Under the pieces are notes generated by a model. That model was not told where the DNA came from, did no database searches, and saw only the letters and a program-made list of their open reading frames with translations. Position numbers and translations under genes: made by a program. DNA of 64,000 nucleotides from Hyphomicrobiaceae bacterium (lineage in GTDB: Bacteria > Pseudomonadota > Alphaproteobacteria > Rhizobiales > Hyphomicrobiaceae): the NCBI GenBank assembly GCA_022844275.1, contig JALHMB010000011.1:1-64000 (forward strand), given 5' to 3'. Positions 60,887 through 64,000 of this stretch are shown piece by piece; the stretch's first letter is position 1; the number at the start of each line of letters is the position of its first letter.

Positions 60887-61750
60887 TTAGGCCGTTTGGT
60901 CGACCTTAAGTACCGCGGGGACGGTTCTCGCAAGGATTACCAGATCCGAAGCGATAGACCATTTGCGGACGTACTCGGCGTCCAGCCTAACCCTCTCGCC
61001 GTAGCTGACTTGGTTCCGGCCACTAACCTGCCAGGAGCCCGTCACGCCAGGCCTAGCCCTCAGATACTCGTGCGCATGAATGCCGTAGCGCTCGAGCTCC
61101 TCGGTAACGATCGGCCGAGGTCCGACACAACTCATCTGGCCGAGCAGAATGTTGAGAAGCTGGGGGAGCTCGTCGAGGCTCGTCTTCCTCAGGAAATGGC
61201 CCAGCCGGGTGACACGAGGATCATTGGCAAGTTTACGGGTCCTCAGCCATTCCTCCGCGGCATCCGGATTGTCAGCAAGATAACGTGCGAGAACCTCGTC
61301 ACCGTTCGCGATCATCGTTCGGAACTTCAGGCAGTCGAACGACCGCCCTGCGAAGCCGACTCGGCGATGCCGGTAGATAACCTTGCCGCCCATGCAAAGC
61401 TTCACGGCAATCGCCGTCAAAAGTAGCAAAGGCGACAGGAGGAAGGTAAGCGTCGCAGCAACAACCACATCCACGACCCGCTTGCGCCGGCCGCCAACGG
61501 GCGTCATGCCGAACTCGTCCGTGGGCTCATTGAAACCGAAGCCACCACCGGACGAATGCTTTGTTCCTTGGGTAGCGTGATGTGCCTGATCGGCTTCCAC
61601 GGTTGCCTTGCGGCTGATCGAGAAGGCCGCTTCAAAATGGGATTGTGTGACCGACCGTCCCGTTGTGGGGCGAACGACCTTTATGAATTTCGAGACAGCA
61701 TTACCTGTTCGCGCGATCGCCACGAGATCGCGCGGAGAAACCATTGACAT
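60887..61750 (-). CDS. exopolysaccharide priming sugar transferase (ExoY/WcaJ type)
   Basis: A 287-residue undecaprenyl-phosphate sugar-1-phosphate transferase, the first step of polysaccharide repeat synthesis. Residues 1-85 are disordered. KRVVDVVVAATLTFLLSPLL is the membrane re-entrant helix, then VIYRHRRVGFAGRSFDCLKF with RTM, LRKTSLDELPQLLNILLGQM, SCVGPRPIV and RPGVTGSWQVSGRN. The catalytic Asp-Glu (DELPQ) is intact. It faces away from the ExoF-like gene, sharing a 1.1-kb divergent region with it. Confidence 0.92.
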   Translation of the reverse strand: MSMVSPRDLVAIARTGNAVSKFIKVVRPTTGRSVTQSHFEAAFSISRKATVEADQAHHATQGTKHSSGGGFGFNEPTDEFGMTPVGGRRKRVVDVVVAATLTFLLSPLLLLTAIAVKLCMGGKVIYRHRRVGFAGRSFDCLKFRTMIANGDEVLARYLADNPDAAEEWLRTRKLANDPRVTRLGHFLRKTSLDELPQLLNILLGQMSCVGPRPIVTEELERYGIHAHEYLRARPGVTGSWQVSGRNQVSYGERVRLDAEYVRKWSIASDLVILARTVPAVLKVDQTA

Positions 61751-62843
61751 CGAATAGCTCTCTTATCCCGTGACCTCAAAGACCGGGTGAATCACGGTAC
61801 ATCTGTTGTCCGATATTGCACTGCACTTCCACAATCTCCGCAAAGGGCGTACCAAGTAGGCGATGTGGCAATTCTGCTTAAGCCTATTGGACTAGAACTC
61901 AGAGCCACAACGCCGGGGTCGAGCGCCAGCAGTGCACGCATCGACGCAGCCGAGCTCGTATAACTAGGCTTTCTGAATGCAGAAGGCGCCCCCAGAGTTC
62001 GTCCTCACTAGGCATCGGTGCGCTCGTGATTGCACGACAGCTGCGGGAGGCATCGTTTCGGCTTGGGGGCGGCTCAGTCGGACACACGCCTCGATTTGGA
62101 TCGGCGCCTGCGCCATTCCGGCACAAATCCGCTGCTGCCGCTATGCATCGAGGAGGCGACCCCGTCGCACTTCATCAACGGACGTCACCGTGTCCGCGTC
62201 TAGCGCGCAATCGACGCGTGATATATGCGCCGGCAAGAAGCGCGGCCCATCACGTCCGCGCGAAGATCGCGAAGTTGACGAGTGTGTCTGACGAGTGTCT
62301 CAGTAGTGCGCGATCACGACGAACGCTCGCGCCTCAGAACCGGCACCTGCGCGGCATCGCCGGAAATGACTGAGCTTCGGCTTAAATGATGCCGCTGCTG
62401 CCCCGCTTTCATCGCGCGACGGCGTCGCATCGCCGAGGATGCGCATTCATCAGAAGACGTACTTAGAATTACCACTTTCGATGCGGCTTCTGTTGCATCG
62501 CACCCGGACGGCTACGACGTGGTGTCCTTATAGTGAGGTGGGGCGGATCAGTACTCGTGCTATTGTGTGCACTGGAGTCGACCTCTCTATTTTGTTTGTA
62601 TGCTGAGGTGCGGCGGGCGAAAACAGGGTTCGAGTGCTTGGCTGACTGCGAAGCGGCAAATGGCACGGAACTCGCATTCGTAAACTTTGAGACGCGAATT
62701 GTTACAACGAAGCGCTGGACTAAGCGGGAAAGTCCTGAGCCATGTCAGATTATGTTGAGAATCGAAGCTGGCCTTCAAAAGGCATCGGTATCGCCAAGCC
62801 AACGAGCATAGACGCCTGCGGGCGTCGGACAGGGACGCATCAG
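61751..62843. other. long divergent intergenic region upstream of exoY-like and exoF-like genes
   Basis: About 1.1 kb with no supportable gene. Short ORFs (for example 62533-62811) have no family resemblance. AT-richer blocks near 61750-61880 and 62455-62600 could hold divergent promoters for the polysaccharide genes. An unannotated small RNA or control element is possible but not visible to me. Confidence 0.45.
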
Positions 62844-64000
62844 ATGCGTGTTCTAGCATACAGCGCAAGCGCGGCAATGATCGGCCTGTGCTTGGCCACA
62901 GCACCGGCGCCGACGTTCGCCAGCGAAGCGCAGAAGACGGAGCCGAAGACTGAGACGACCGACGCTGGAGCGGTTGGTGACGCCTACCGCCTCGGCGTCA
63001 GCGACAAGCTGCGCATTCAGGTCTTCGAGTGGCGCCCGGCGCGCGACGAGCTGTTCACGTGGACGGCTCTCAATCAGGTGTACTCGATTGATACCGCGGG
63101 GACGCTGTCGCTGCCGCTGCTTGGGCAGGTCAAGGCCGCCGGCTACACGACGACCGAGCTCGCAACGCTGATCTCGCACAAACTCGCGAAGCGGCTGAAT
63201 CTTGGCGCTGTCCCCCACGCGACAGTCGAGGTGACGGAGTTCCGACCGATCTTCGTCACGGGTCATGTCGAAAAGTCTGGCGAGTATCCGTTTGCCCCTG
63301 GCATGACTGTACTACAGGGCGTCAGCCGCGGTGGCGGTCTGGCCAAGGCCGGCGCCAACGGTTTGCGGTTGGAGCGCGAGTTCCTGACCGTGTCCGGCAC
63401 GTATGATCAGCTGCTGCAGGAGCGTGAGAGGCTGACAGTGCGCAAGGCGCGGCTCGAGGCTGAGTTGGCGCTTGCTGACCGCATTGCATTTCCGGCCGAA
63501 CTGCGCATGACGCGCCGCCCGTACAAGGTCGAGTTCACCGCATCGCTGATGGCGAAGGAGCAGAGCGTATTCGAGCTTCGTCGCAAGGCGTACGAAACGC
63601 AGACCACCGCACTCCATCAGCTTCAGAGCTTCCTCGAGCAAGAAGTCGATACGCTCGCCAAGCGTCTCGACGCGCATCAGACTCAGATTGATCTGATGAA
63701 GTCTGAATTGAGTGGCATCGAGCATCTGACGGACCGTGGGCTTGCAACGCAGCCGCGCCTCCTCTCCATGAAGCGCAGTCTTGCTCAGCTCGAGGGTGAC
63801 AAGTTGCGCATGGAAAGCGAGCGCACGCGCGCCCGACAGGAAGTCAGCCGGGTTGTGCTGTCCAAGATCGAGTTCGACAACAAGCGCGCGAATGATCTGA
63901 CCGTTGAATTGCAGCAAACTGAAACGCGGCTTCAGCAGGTCAGCCATGAAGCCTCCGTCAACGAGCAGCTCCTCGTCGAGACACGGAGCCAGGCTTCAGC
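62844..64000 (+). CDS. polysaccharide export protein (ExoF/Wza-like), cut by window end
   Basis: The first 385 residues of an open gene. A signal peptide (about 1-27, ending TFAS) precedes the poly-export domain: YRLGVSDKLRIQVFEWRPAR, GTLSLPLLGQVKAAGYTTTE, then the SLBB part VTEFRPIFVTGHVEKSGEYP and GMTVLQGVSRGGGLA. A long coiled coil (about 195-385) follows, as in ExoF of succinoglycan clusters. AGGGA lies 8 bp before the ATG. It pairs functionally with the ExoY-like transferase; the stop lies beyond 64000. Confidence 0.9.
   Translation, partial: MRVLAYSASAAMIGLCLATAPAPTFASEAQKTEPKTETTDAGAVGDAYRLGVSDKLRIQVFEWRPARDELFTWTALNQVYSIDTAGTLSLPLLGQVKAAGYTTTELATLISHKLAKRLNLGAVPHATVEVTEFRPIFVTGHVEKSGEYPFAPGMTVLQGVSRGGGLAKAGANGLRLEREFLTVSGTYDQLLQERERLTVRKARLEAELALADRIAFPAELRMTRRPYKVEFTASLMAKEQSVFELRRKAYETQTTALHQLQSFLEQEVDTLAKRLDAHQTQIDLMKSELSGIEHLTDRGLATQPRLLSMKRSLAQLEGDKLRMESERTRARQEVSRVVLSKIEFDNKRANDLTVELQQTETRLQQVSHEASVNEQLLVETRSQAS

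Noticed and set aside
62533-62811. 92-codon ORF upstream of the ExoF-like gene
   Set aside because: No family resemblance and no good ribosome-binding site; unlike coding sequence of neighbours.
1-64000. CRISPR array or rRNA operon
   Set aside because: No regularly spaced short direct repeats and no rRNA-like blocks were seen in the window.

Overview
The window looks like a chromosomal segment of an alphaproteobacterium, most likely in Hyphomicrobiales (the Rhizobiales group). The evidence is high GC by eye, a complete Tad/Cpa pilus locus in the Caulobacter/rhizobial style, ExoY/ExoF-type exopolysaccharide genes, a DUF3141-Pta-AckA-FabI operon, caspase-fold secreted proteins and a UgpC-type sugar ABC operon. 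I would not name a genus. All names below come from motif and family recognition in the translated sequence; no database search was possible.

Region 1 (about 1-22.8 kb) is accessory and patchy. It opens with the cut-off end of an IS3-family insertion sequence and an FMN reductase. It holds two caspase-like secreted proteins, a PD-(D/E)XK nuclease with an unknown partner, and a Tat-exported 5'-nucleotidase. A three-gene group carries a pyruvoyl arginine decarboxylase, an HPF-like protein and a basic Lys/Ala-rich protein. Further on are TspO, a DUF4209 operon, a CoiA-like nuclease, a SRAP protein, an EVE-HNH endonuclease and a YcaQ/AlkZ-type glycosylase. Between these lie broken genes: an arginine decarboxylase copy, an arylsulfatase, a serine recombinase and a tyrosine integrase beside a tRNA-Ser-like 3' end. 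Two diverged copies of a roughly 600-bp non-coding repeat flank the nuclease pair. This is the most island-like part, and defence/DNA-repair functions dominate its centre.

Region 2 (23.2-35.1 kb) is a Tad (Flp) pilus assembly locus on the + strand: two TadE/F-like pseudopilins, a control region, the Flp pilin, CpaB, the CpaC secretin, a small lipoprotein, CpaE, CpaF, TadB, TadC, TadD, a vWA TadG-like protein and the prepilin peptidase CpaA. Several overlaps (GTGA, ATGA) indicate an operon.

Region 3 (35.4-39.6 kb) is a selenium-related locus with heavy decay. A TIGR04282-type transferase and a flavoprotein-SelD fusion remain. Around them are fragments of a GT87-like mannosyltransferase, a PhnE-type permease, a DoxX-like protein with an apparent internal deletion and a nucleoside phosphorylase.

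Region 4 (39.7-45.5 kb) is a compact operon of a DUF3141 PHA-synthase-like protein, a small unknown protein, phosphate acetyltransferase, acetate kinase and enoyl-ACP reductase. It links acyl phosphate, acyl carrier and perhaps polyester chemistry.

Region 5 (45.5-64 kb) holds secreted and envelope proteins, a class II aldolase, a lipocalin-like protein, an SDR, a sugar ABC transporter (ATPase, Tat-type binding protein, two permeases) with an intercistronic hairpin, a GNAT protein, a 1-Cys peroxiredoxin, a MacA/MacB exporter, a LuxR-type regulator with a degenerate receiver, an ExoY-like sugar transferase and the start of an ExoF-like polysaccharide export protein that runs off the window.
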